A stretch of 64,000 bases of DNA, from contig OY755045.1 in NCBI GenBank assembly GCA_963576565.1, positions 2,107,477-2,171,476 of the forward strand. The letters are read 5' to 3'. The DNA comes from Aspidapion aeneum. Taxonomy: Eukaryota > Arthropoda > Insecta > Coleoptera > Brentidae. Below the pieces are notes generated by a model, which did not search any database, was not told the origin of the DNA, and was given only the letters and a program-made list of their open reading frames with translations. The translations under genes were made by a program, and so were the position numbers. Below, piece by piece: positions 12,101 through 25,000 of the stretch. Position 1 is the first letter of the stretch, and each line of letters starts with the position of its first letter.

Positions 12101-15100
12101 TCAAAATACAATTTTTTGGTTTAGGTCTACCCGAAGTGAATAAAGGTGATTGTGACTGTAGTACACCTTGTTCTTGCGCTCCTTGCCAAGACGAAAAGAT
12201 AAGAAACCAAGTTCAACAACCCAGTGAGGTAATGAATAAAGCTGATTGTGACTGTAGTAAACCTTGCTATTGCGGTCCTTGCCAAAACGATAAGACAAGA
12301 AACCAAGTTCAACAACCCAGTGAGGTAAAAATCTATAGATTCGAACTTATTATGAATTGTTAAATTGGACTTTCTGTCAATTAGCCAGCAAATTTTTCTA
12401 TACCTTATCTCAAGTTTTTTTTTTCTTAACACGTGCTTTCCAATGCATTTTGGCATCAAGTGTCATACCGAGATATTTTGCCTGATTTGAATATGGTACG
12501 GGAATTTTGTTAATTGTTATTCGTATGTGATTTACAGTTTTGTTTGTAAAATCAATATAAACTGATCTTGTTTCATTAAATTTTATTCGCCACTTTGTGG
12601 TCGATCTGTGAATTTCGGTGACTGCATCCTGAAGTTTTTCTATGCACTCTTTAATAGAATTTCCTACCGTCAATAAACCAGTATCATCGGCAAATCTTGC
12701 TAAGTAACAATTTTCAGGCTTTTGGATATCGCAAGTGAATAACAAGTCTAAATAAGGGCCTACCCAAGTAACATTATTACCACTCAAGGTTTTATTAATT
12801 TGGTTCCTAGGTTATTTAGAGGGTGCTGTTATGGGTTTTGGGATCAATTTGGCTACATAAAGGTAATTTATATTGCCAATTACCTAAAGGGGTGCTATAC
12901 AACCAAAAAGTGATTTATAAAGGGAGTATAATAAAACTGATATTCCTTCTGTTCCTTTTAAATACTTTTGGTTTTACTGATTTCTGATTTATAAAGATGG
13001 TCTTATAAAACCGTTTTACCTAAAGTTTTTAAAAATAAATAAATATAAACTTTGGTCATTTATTTTTTTTCATTACTTTAGGTCATCACAAAAGTGTTTT
13101 AGAATAGAGTTGAAAGGTTATTTTATATCCTTTTGTTTTTATAGCTACCAGTAGTTTAAAAGTAAATATGATTAAATAGGCGGCCATATAGAACCTATTT
13201 TCCTTAAGGTTTTTAAGAGTGGTAAATATAAACTTTAGACTTTTGGTTTTTGCCATTACTTTTAGGCATTTTGAAAAGGTTTTATAGGAAGGCTTAAAGG
13301 TAAACTTAATTCTTTTGTATTTATAGTTACCCATAGCTGTATATTAAATATTATTTAAATAGGCGGCCATATAAAACCTTGTTTCCTTAAGGGTTCTAAC
13401 AGAAGTAAGTAAATAATTACGTGTTTTATTTTTTTAGGTATTTCTTGTAAAAATAATAGATATACCTAGGTACAGATTGGTACCTACCTATTGTAAGATT
13501 GATTATTTAAAGCCCAATAATTAATAATTGGTGAGTTTCCGTCCTCCTGGGTAGGACACCCAGGCCGAGATAAGGCCTGTTTAGACGGCCAATATAAGAG
13601 GTTGCGCTCCAACCTGCAGGCACAACGAATATCATTGCACTGGCCCTCTCGATTGTGTCGAAATTGCACGATAAAAAACATTCAAAAGTGTTGAATTATA
13701 CGCTTTTAAACACTTTAAAAACAAATACAAAAATTTAAGTGAGGTTATGTTGACTATGTTTACATTGTTCTTTTTTGTTGGTTTCATAAGGGCACTCAAA
13801 AATCCTTGTTGCGATACAGTAACAAATAAAACCAAGTGACCACTATAAAACCATAATGGCGTATATAAATTTATTTAAAAAATATTGTAAAGAGAAAATA
13901 TTTATCTAGTCGTTTTAGCAGTGTTTTTTAACAATAATTCTACTTTAATTTTGATTTATATAAACCAAACAGACTTTTTTAATGGCGAATAGTGTAGATG
14001 ATTTTTTTTTAATTTTAAATATTTGTTATTTTGTTATCAAAAAACTATTAAAAAGCATTCTTGAGCTGGCGCGCTTGTTTTGAGAGCTTTTCAGATACGA
14101 TTTTATCAGGAAAATAAATCTGGCAGGCAATTTGATCATCAACAAAACGAGAAACTCGGTATATTTTTATGTGATAAAATAATTTTGGGACTATGACATT
14201 TTTGGCAATTTTGTGACCTAAATTATTTTATATAGCCCTTGTGAATCTAAAATTTCACCATAGCTTTTATAGGAAAACTTCTTTACTCTAAAGGTATTAT
14301 GGTATTCAACAGAATCGCCAGGATACCAAATTACCAAATCTAGTTTTATATCAAATCAAATCAAATCAAATCAAATCAAGCTTTATTGTCTTATATAAAG
14401 TATAAAACTTTGTAGACAAAGCAAATACATAACTAATAATAATAATAGAAAAAATCATTTAAAAAATATAAAATATATAAATCCATCCAATAAATGGTTT
14501 AATTATGTTGTTTGTATATATATATATATATATTTTTTTTTTTTAATTTACTTTTATAATAATTGAGAATTTTAAGTTTAAAATTATTCCTTAATTGTAA
14601 CTCTGATCAAGAAATTCGTTAATTGAATAAAAAGCTTTAGTGATAAGAAAATCCTTGCACTTATTTCTAAATATGTTATAGTTATTATTAAGTTTTATAT
14701 TGTTTGGCAAATTATTATACAATTTTATACCGTTATAAATTATGGATTTTTTAAATAAAAATGAATGTGGTATAGGTAATGTAAGATTATTAACTTGTCT
14801 CGTTGAATAAGTATTTTGGTTTATTTCAAAGTAATTTAGATGTTTATTTATCAGACAAATTGTTTCAAGAATATATAAACAAGGAAGAGTCAAAATATTA
14901 TTTTTGATAAACAAGTCTTTGCAGTGATATCTAGAATTTACATTGCATAAATACCTAATTGCTCTTTTTTGAAGAATAAACACTGATCTAAATAAATACA
15001 TTGAACATGTACCCCAGAAAGGAATGCCATATCGTAAGTTTGATTCAATTAAAGAAAAGTATACATTTCTGCCTATTGATTTACCTAATTCATTTGTAAT

Positions 15101-18100
15101 AATTTTTACACAATAACAACCCGAACTTAATTTTTTATTTAAATTATGAATATGGTTTTGAAATTTTAAATTTTCGTCTATGTTAAGTCCTAAAAATTTT
15201 ATATTATCTGTAGTATTAATTTTATTATTATTTATATTTATAATTTGTTGAGATATTTCTTTAAAACCAATTACATATGTTTTTGAAAAATTAAGGGATA
15301 GTTGGTTTGATTCAAACCAAGTTTTTATACAAATAATATCATTTTTTATATTATTCCAGAGAACATCTATATTTTTATTTTTCCAAAGGATAGTAGTATC
15401 ATCTGCAAATATTGTAAAATAACCAGAAATTTTAATATTTAGTAAATCATTAATGTAAATTAAAAAAAGTATTGGTCCTAGTACTGAACCTTGAGGAACA
15501 CCACATTGAATATTATTTTTATTTGAATTTAAATTGTTTATTGACACAAATTGAAGGCGATTAGATAAGTATGATTTAAACCAACTTAAAGCGTTGTTTC
15601 TTATTCCATAAATAAATAATTTTTTAAGAAGAATTTCATGATTAACACAATCAAAAGCTTTAGAAATATCACAAAAAATTGCAGCCGCATGTTCGTTATC
15701 ATTAATACTGTTTAATAATTGTTTCATAAAAAAGAATATTGCATCATTTGTATTTTTATTTCTCTGAAAACCAAATTGATTAATATTAATCATATTATTT
15801 TCACAAAAATATAATTCTAAACGCGATTTGATAAGTTTTTCTATTAATTTTGAAAGAGTTGATAAAAGAGATATTGGCCTAAAATTAGATGGTGTATTTT
15901 TATCACCTCCTTTATATATTGGAATTATTTTAGCAAGTTTAAGGCAAGAAGGAAAATATCCCAATAAAAATGAATGATTTATAACTTCAGATAATGTTTT
16001 AATTGCAATAAAAGGTAATTCTTTTAGTATATTTAAGGAAATACCATCTATGCCAGTAGAAGATTTATTTTTTATTAAATTTAAAGTATATTTAATTTCA
16101 TCAGGATTTGTTTCATATAATATAAACGCATTAGTTATGTTGATATCGTTAAGGTATGAAATGGGATCAACATTACAGCTAATTTTTTTAGTAATATTTT
16201 CTGCAACAGAGCAATAAAAATCATTCAAATCATTTGGTAATAAATCAGTATTTATGTCAGTTGAAAGTTTATTTCGATTAGTAAATTCATTGACAACAGA
16301 CCAACATTCTTTTTGGAAATTTGTTGAGTTATTGATACGATTTTCATAAAACTTCCTTTTTGCATGATGTATTACTTTACGGTATGTTTTCTTATATATT
16401 TTAAAATAGTTTATTATATATATTTATTTATTATAGGATAGAGGACGTTTCTGAGTTGCTTTTAGAACCTGGCATAATAGCTTTAGGCTCTAAAAGGTTC
16501 TATACTGGTGGAACCGCTAGAGGGCGAAGCTGGAGTTTATTTCTTATGGTTTTATAGTGAGTTTAATACATAGGTTGCCACCACCAATTAAGGAGTCCCA
16601 TTTAGGAGGTCTAAGGGGTATATAAGGGTAATTGGAACGTGCTAGCGACCAAACATTGAAACTAATGGTTTTAAGGAAAGGCGCTGGCAACCTTTTAGCT
16701 TCTGCTATAAATAAAGAAATGTTACTTGGGTAGTATGCTACCCTGAGGCTCGCCCGCTTGAATTTCTCTTAAATTTGAGTATGAATCTTCCTGTTTTACT
16801 CTGAAATGTTTGTCTGTCTGTGTGTCTATTCGTACTCGAATATTTGGCTTTCTCTTATGCAAGATCCAGTATAGAAACCATGTAAATATTGAATAAAATT
16901 AAATCTTAATTAATTTGTATTATTTTGTGCAGGTTATAAAGAAAATGCCAAGCGAGCAAATACAGAAAATGCCAAGCGCTACGATCAAACAGGAACTTCA
17001 AAAAACTCTTGGCGAGACGTGTCGGTGCAGAAATGAAATCCAGGAAATAATGAAAGCACTAGAAAACATTAAATGTTCCTGTGACCAAGCAGAGTTTACA
17101 ATGAGTGGGAAAATGGCCCCGCCAGCAAGTCAACAGCAACTTCAAAAATCTCAGTCGCTCCTGAACAAATCTCGGCAGCAAATGCAGCCATCTCAACAGC
17201 AAGTGCTGCAGAATCAGTCTATGCAGGCTGCTCCAAGTGCCCAAGCCAAACAAAGTAACCAGGTTGGTTAACTCTCACAGTATATCTAAAAACCAAGTAA
17301 TTATTAATATACGGTAAATAATGCAGGCGCTGTAGGTAGTTAAGTATGCAAAATATGAGGACCGCACTTTGACAGTGAATTCTAGCTGAGAATAGGTCAC
17401 AGATTAACGATCTGGATGTTGCCAAGCCAGGTTTTGGTCCAATTTTTTTTAGACCCCTTCTCTTATAGTCGTGTTCGAATTTCTGAAAATTTAACTATGT
17501 TGATGCCCTAAAGCCACGATGACAGAGAAATGAATCAAAACAGTTCAAAACCTAACCTAAAAATAAAATGATATTAGTTTTTTTAAGTTTTAGCTGCAAA
17601 AACCCTCAAAAACCCCTTAAAACCTAAAATTTTTAGGTTTGCTTCAAATTTTATCAAAAACTAAGCTTTTAGGGAAAAATATGTAATTACCTTTATTGTA
17701 GACAATAAAATTTCCTTTTCACCGATGTACAAGTCAGTGGGATAGGACGAAAGACAAACTCTCCAGCGGCGTCCGTTTATTGAGGTAATGCAAAAAAATT
17801 AAACAAAGAAACATGCATATTACCTGTTGCCCCCGATTTTCTTGAAAACCAAGCTCTGTATCAAAAATTGTGTTCTATAGTTAGTTGTAGACAATAAAAT
17901 TTTCTTTTAAACGGTATATTATAAGGTAGGAATAGTTTTAGTTATAACAATTTAGGGGCCTCCGTAAATTACATCAATTTTAAAAAATCACTAAACTTTT
18001 TTACAAGTTTTATTCAATTTTCTCAAAAACTACGCTTTTTAAAAAAAAATCTACACTTTATTGTAAAAAATAAAATTCCCTTTTTAACATTGTATAAGTT

Positions 18101-18995
18101 AGTGCAATCAGACTAACAGGAAACTCTCCAGCGGCGTCCGTTTTTTGAGAAAATTAAAAAAAATTTAAAAAACAACTATTTTTGTCACATGTTCTGCCCG
18201 ATTATCTTAAAAACCAAGCCCTCTATGAAGAATTGTGCCCTATTGTTGATTATAGATAATAAAAATTAATCGATTTTCACAAATCACCAAACAAATTAAT
18301 TTTGTTACAGGTTTTATCCAGTTTTCTTAGAAACTAAGCTCAATCAAAAAAAAGTGTTTGTAACTTTATTGTAGAAAATAAAGTTACCTTTCTAACGATG
18401 TATAAATAAGTAGGGTTTATTAATGACAAACTCTCCAGCGACGTCCGTAAATGGGGGTCATTTATAATATAAATAAAAACATTTTTGTCACATGTTTCAC
18501 CCGATTATATTATTAGCCACGAAACTTGTTTGATTTTTAAATTCACGGGTACTAAATTTTACGTTTGTTAGTATTATTTGGCTTAAAAATTTCGCTGATT
18601 GACGCTTACGGGTCTGATGGCGGGTAAAAACGCAATCAGCGTTGATCTGGCCTGAAAGGCGGAAGAGCTGTCGTAGGTCACGGATGGTTTGTTTATTTTT
18701 ATTTGTAATCGATCTTTTCATTGCGATTGCTCTCGTATCTCGGTAGATGGCGCTCCTTGCGAGAGTTCTCTCACTATTGACATAGGATTAGAGACAAAAC
18801 CGTCTAATTAACTTCGCAAGAGTGTCACATTGACCAAGCAGCATTCTGATGAGTCCCATAAGGACGAAACAGTTAACTGTCAACACTCTCCATTAGATCT
18901 TGGACCCCTGTGAGGTTAAGCTTTCAAGCTACCCACGGAAAAATATGTGAGAAACAAAAACTCGTTTTTACCCGATTAGCCACGAAACTTGTTTG

Positions 18996-19028
<33 letters not shown>

Positions 19029-22000
19029 TTTTAGATGCAAACCGGTCCTACCGATCGAAAAATGTTTGTTAAAAAGGCGTCAAATTTCGGACAAACGATG
19101 TCCGGCCTACAAATGGCACTGAAAAACGTGCAGGCAAAATGCGTCATGAAAGATAGGCTGATCGCTGCCATGACAGGAGAGTTGGAAAAGCGTGGAGAGG
19201 ATATTGACTATGATAGAGTAAGTTTACTTTAATTAATTAGTTATTGTTTATTTCTTGGAAGAAAATAAAGCAAATGTGTAGAATAATGTTTATGAATTTT
19301 TTCTAGTTGTTTGGGATTATTTTTTCTTTTAGTATCTTATTCAGGAGAATATGAACGGTATTAACTACAGCTTTGCCACCGTACTGTAGCATTTTTGCTT
19401 GGCTATCATAACTACTTAAATATAAACATTTTTTATAGGACCTATCAAAGATCTTTACGGAAACATTCTTGATTGAATTTTTTCACAAAATGCGTTTTTG
19501 TGATTGGTTTCAAAACACAGGAGTAAAAAACTCGCCAAAAGTTACCCAATTGTCGAGAAATGACAAAATAAAATATTAAATTTCAGGTATTTAGCAATGC
19601 CAAGATCCTGCCAACAATGGAGTTTGACATGGCTAGCGACGTCCAGTCGGTTGTCGTGCAAGGAGACCATTCTCAACTTGTCTCCAACGTGATGTACCAG
19701 GTTGATAATAGGGATCAAGGTATGCCAATAAACAAGTACAACCAGGGCCAAGGCCAACAAAAAAATACATGCCACGACCCTGAAAAAATCAGCTGTTCTC
19801 CGGGGGCTGATTTTTTACATTAACTGTTATATTTGACATGTATTTGACTTTGTCATCTGTGTTTGTCACAGTTGCTTATGCTTTAAATTTAATTTTTATG
19901 TGAGCTAATGAAGCGGCTCTGAAAAATTAAGGATTACTATACATTTAAAAAAAATTGTTCTGCAAGAAATTAAAAAAAAATCAAATATTCACGAACCGTC
20001 ATTCCAACTTCAATATTTTAAAAACAATCAGCTAAACGTGACGATTTTAACCTTTTAATCATCTTGCATCCTTACAAAAGTTTGGTGGAATATCGGGATG
20101 GTGTCTGAGAATATTTCACTGAAATTTCGCGGAAATCTGTAGTGCCTTTTTGAAAATATTTTTAAAAAACTACTGACCTCCCATAAGACCCAATGTAAAA
20201 GTCAGCCTTCCAAGAACAGCTGATTTTTTTCAGGGTCGAGGCCTGTATTTTTGTGTTGGCCTTGGTAAAACTAGAACAAAAAAATACTGAATATTGGTGT
20301 GAATACGGAGGGCACTTTTAGTTGATTGAGCAGTTCTGTCCATTTGCAGTTCTTGATGCGTCATAGCTCTCAAACATCGCTTTTTGAAATGTAAAAGAAG
20401 TCATCTTTCCAGCTGCGACCGTTCACATGTATTTTGATTTTAGGCACGGAACCAGTTAGAAATGTTTCGTCCAAAGCCGTCGAAGTGAGAACCCACAAGT
20501 CTAAACACAGAAAATGCGCTAAAAAGTGTGAAAAGAAAGATGAGTGCAACGTTCACCAAATCTTGCAGCGAGAAGAGGTAAACTGTCAGCAAATTGATCT
20601 CAATAACTTTGAAATTGTCAACATTCGAAGGATCACCGAAGACAGTTTGATGGTAAAATGGACGGTGCCTGGGTACGAATTTGTCGTAGGGTAAGTAATA
20701 TTATATATTAATATTAGTAATTATATACCGGGTGAGAAAAAAAATCGGACAATTCTTTTTTCATTATAACTTTTAAACAATGCAATCGATTTTAATGTGA
20801 GAAACTGAACTTACATAGAGAAACACAAATGCAACAAGTTTGTATTCCTTGGTATTTTAAAAAAATTTTTTTAAATTATTTTTAAAATAAAAAAATAAAA
20901 TAAAAATTTTTAAAAGTGTAAATAAAAAAATACAAGCAAAAATTGGTTATTTGAGTAAGGGCGATTCGAAAACAGCTGTGAAGACCGCCTTTACTTTAAG
21001 ATTTGAATTGTTTTAAATGTGTAACTACCCCGACTTTTGGATTCACAAGAACACTATTTTTGAGGGTGGCTAAATAGTCCAGTCATTATAGAATTTTAGC
21101 TTGCTAAAGGTGGTGCTGATTTTTGATTATCAAAAATCAAAAATCAAAAATCAAAAATCAAAAATCAAAAATCAAAAATCAAAAATCAAAAATCACAAAA
21201 TCACAAAATCACAAAATCACAAAATCACAAAATCACAAAATCACAAAATCACAAAATCACAAAATCACAAAATCACAAAATCACAAAATCACAAAATCAC
21301 AAAATCACAAAATCACAAAAACACAAAAACACAAAGTCACAAAATCACAAGTCACAAAATCACAAGTCACATGTCACAAGTCACAAACTCACAAGTCACA
21401 AGTCACAAGTCACAAGTCACAAGTCACAAGTCACAAGTCACAAGTCACAAGTCACAAGTCACAAGTCACAAGTCACAAGTCACAAGTCACATATCACATA
21501 TCACATATCACATATCACATATCACATATCACATATCACATATCACATATCACATATCACATATCACATATCACATATCACATATCACATATCACATATC
21601 ACATATCACATATCGCATATCGCATATCGCATATCGCATATCGCATATCGCATATCGCATATCGCATATCGCATATCGCATATCGCATATCGCATATCGC
21701 ATATCGCATATCGCATATCGCATATCGCATATCGCATATCGCATATCGCATATCGCATATCGCATATCGCATATCGCATATCGCATATCGCATATCGCAT
21801 ATCGCATATCGCATATCGCATATCGCATATCGCATATCACATATCACATATCACATATCACATATCACATATCACATATCACATATCACAAATCACAAAT
21901 CACAAATCACAAATCACAAATCACAAATCACAAATCACAAATCACAAATCACAAATCACAAATCACAAATCACAAATCACAAATCACAAATCACAAATCA

Positions 22001-25000
22001 CAAATCACAAATCACAAATCACAAATCACAAATCACAAATCACAAATCACAAATCACAAATCACAAATCACAAATCACAAATCACAAATCACAAATCACA
22101 AATCACAAATCACAAATCACAAATCACAAATCACAAATCACAAATCACAAATCACAAATCACAAATCACAAATCACAAATCACAAATCACAAATCACAAA
22201 TCACAAATCACAAATCACAAATCACAAATCACAAATCACAAATCACAAATCACAAATCACAAATCACAAATCACAAATCACAAATCACAAATCACAAATC
22301 ACAAATCACAAATCACATATCACATATCACATATCACATATCACATATCACATATCACATATCACATATCACATATCACATATCACATATCACATATCAC
22401 ATATCACATATCACATATCACATATCACATATCACATATCACATATCACATATCACATATCACATATCACATATCACATATCACATATCACATATCACAT
22501 ATCACATATCACATATCACATATCACATATCACAAATCACAAATCACAAATCACAAATCACAAATCACAAATCACAAATCACAAATCACAAATCACAAAT
22601 CACAAATCACAAATCACAAATCACAAATCACAAATCACAAATCACAAATCACAAATCACAAATCACAAATCACAAATCACATATCACATATCACATATCA
22701 CATATCACATATCACATATCACATATCACATATCACATATCACATATCACATATCACATATCACATATCACATATCACATATCACATATCACATATCACA
22801 TATCACATATCACATATCACAAATCACAAATCACAAATCACAAATCACAAATCACAAATCACAAATCACAAATCACAAATCACAAATCACAAATCACAAA
22901 TCACAAATCACAAATCACAAATCACAAATCACAAATCACAAATCACAAATCACAAATCACAAATCACAAATCACAAATCACAAATCACAAATCACAAATC
23001 ACAAATCACAAATCACAAATCACAAATCACAAATCACAAATCACAAATCACAAATCACAAATCACAAATCACAAATCACAAATCACAAATCACAAATCAC
23101 AAATCACAAATCACAAATCACAAATCACAAATCACAAATCACAAATCACAAATCACAAATCACAAATCACAAATCACAAATCACAAATCACAAATCACAA
23201 ATCACAAATCACAAATCACAAATCACAAATCACAAATCACAAATCACAAATCACAAATCACAAATCACAAATCACAAATCACAAATCACAAATCACAAAT
23301 CACAAATCACAAATCACAAATCACAAATCACAAATCACAAATCACAAATCACAAATCACAAATCACAAATCACAAATCACAAATCACAAATCACAAATCA
23401 CAAATCACAAATCACAAATCACAAATCACAAATCACAAATCACAAATCACAAATCACAAATCACAAATCACAAATCACAAATCACAAATCACAAATCACA
23501 AATCACAAATCACAAATCACAAATCACAAATCACAAATCACAAATCACAAATCACAAATCACATATCACATATCACATATCACATATCACATATCACATA
23601 TCACATATCACATATCACATATCACATATCACATATCACATATCACATATCACATATCACATATCACATATCACATATCACATATCACATATCACAAATC
23701 ACAAATCACAAATCACAAATCACAAATCACAAATCACAAATCACAAATCACAAATCACAAATCACAAATCACAAATCACAAATCACATATCACATATCAC
23801 ATATCACATATCACATATCACATATCACATATCACATATCACATATCACATATCACATATCACATATCACATATCACATATCACATATCACATATCACAT
23901 ATCACATATCACATATCACATATCACATATCACATATCACATATCACATATCACATATCACATATCACATATCACATATCACATATCACATATCACATAT
24001 CACATATCACATATCACATATCACATATCACATATCACATATCACATATCACATATCACATATCACATATCACATATCACATATCACATATCACATATCA
24101 CATATCACATATCACATATCACATATCACATATCACATATCACATATCACATATCACATATCACATATCACATATCACATATCACATATCACATATCACA
24201 TATCACATATCACATATCACATATCACATATCACATATCACATATCACATATCACATATCACATATCACATATCACATATCACATATCACACATCACACA
24301 TCACACATCACACATCACACATCACACATCACACATCACACATCACACATCACACATCACACATCACACATCACACATCACACATCACACATCACACATC
24401 ACACATCACACATCACACATCACACATCACACATCACACATCACACATCACACATCACACATCACACATCACACATCACACATCACACATCACACATCAC
24501 ACATCACACATCACACATCACACATCACACATCACACATCACACATCACACATCACACATCACACATCACACATCACACATCACACATCACACATCACAC
24601 ATCACACATCACACATCACACATCACACATCACACATCACACATCACACATCACACATCACACATCACACATCACACATCACACATCACACATCACACAT
24701 CACACATCACACATCACACATCACACATCACACATCACACATCACACATCACACATCACACATCACACATCACACATCACACATCACACATCACACATCA
24801 CACATCACACATCACACATCACACATCACACATCACACATCACACATCACACATCACACATCACACATCACACATCACACATCACACATCACACATCACA
24901 CATCACACATCACACATCACACATCACACATATCACACATATCACACATATCACACATATCACACATATCACACATATCACACATATCACACATATCACA

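Noticed and set aside
12764..16736. A shared 15-16-bp word (AATGTTACTTGGGTAG) inverted between the Jockey fragment and 16721-16736 as ends of one element
   Set aside because: No extension of similarity beyond the word. A match of that length is expected by chance about once in a window of this size.
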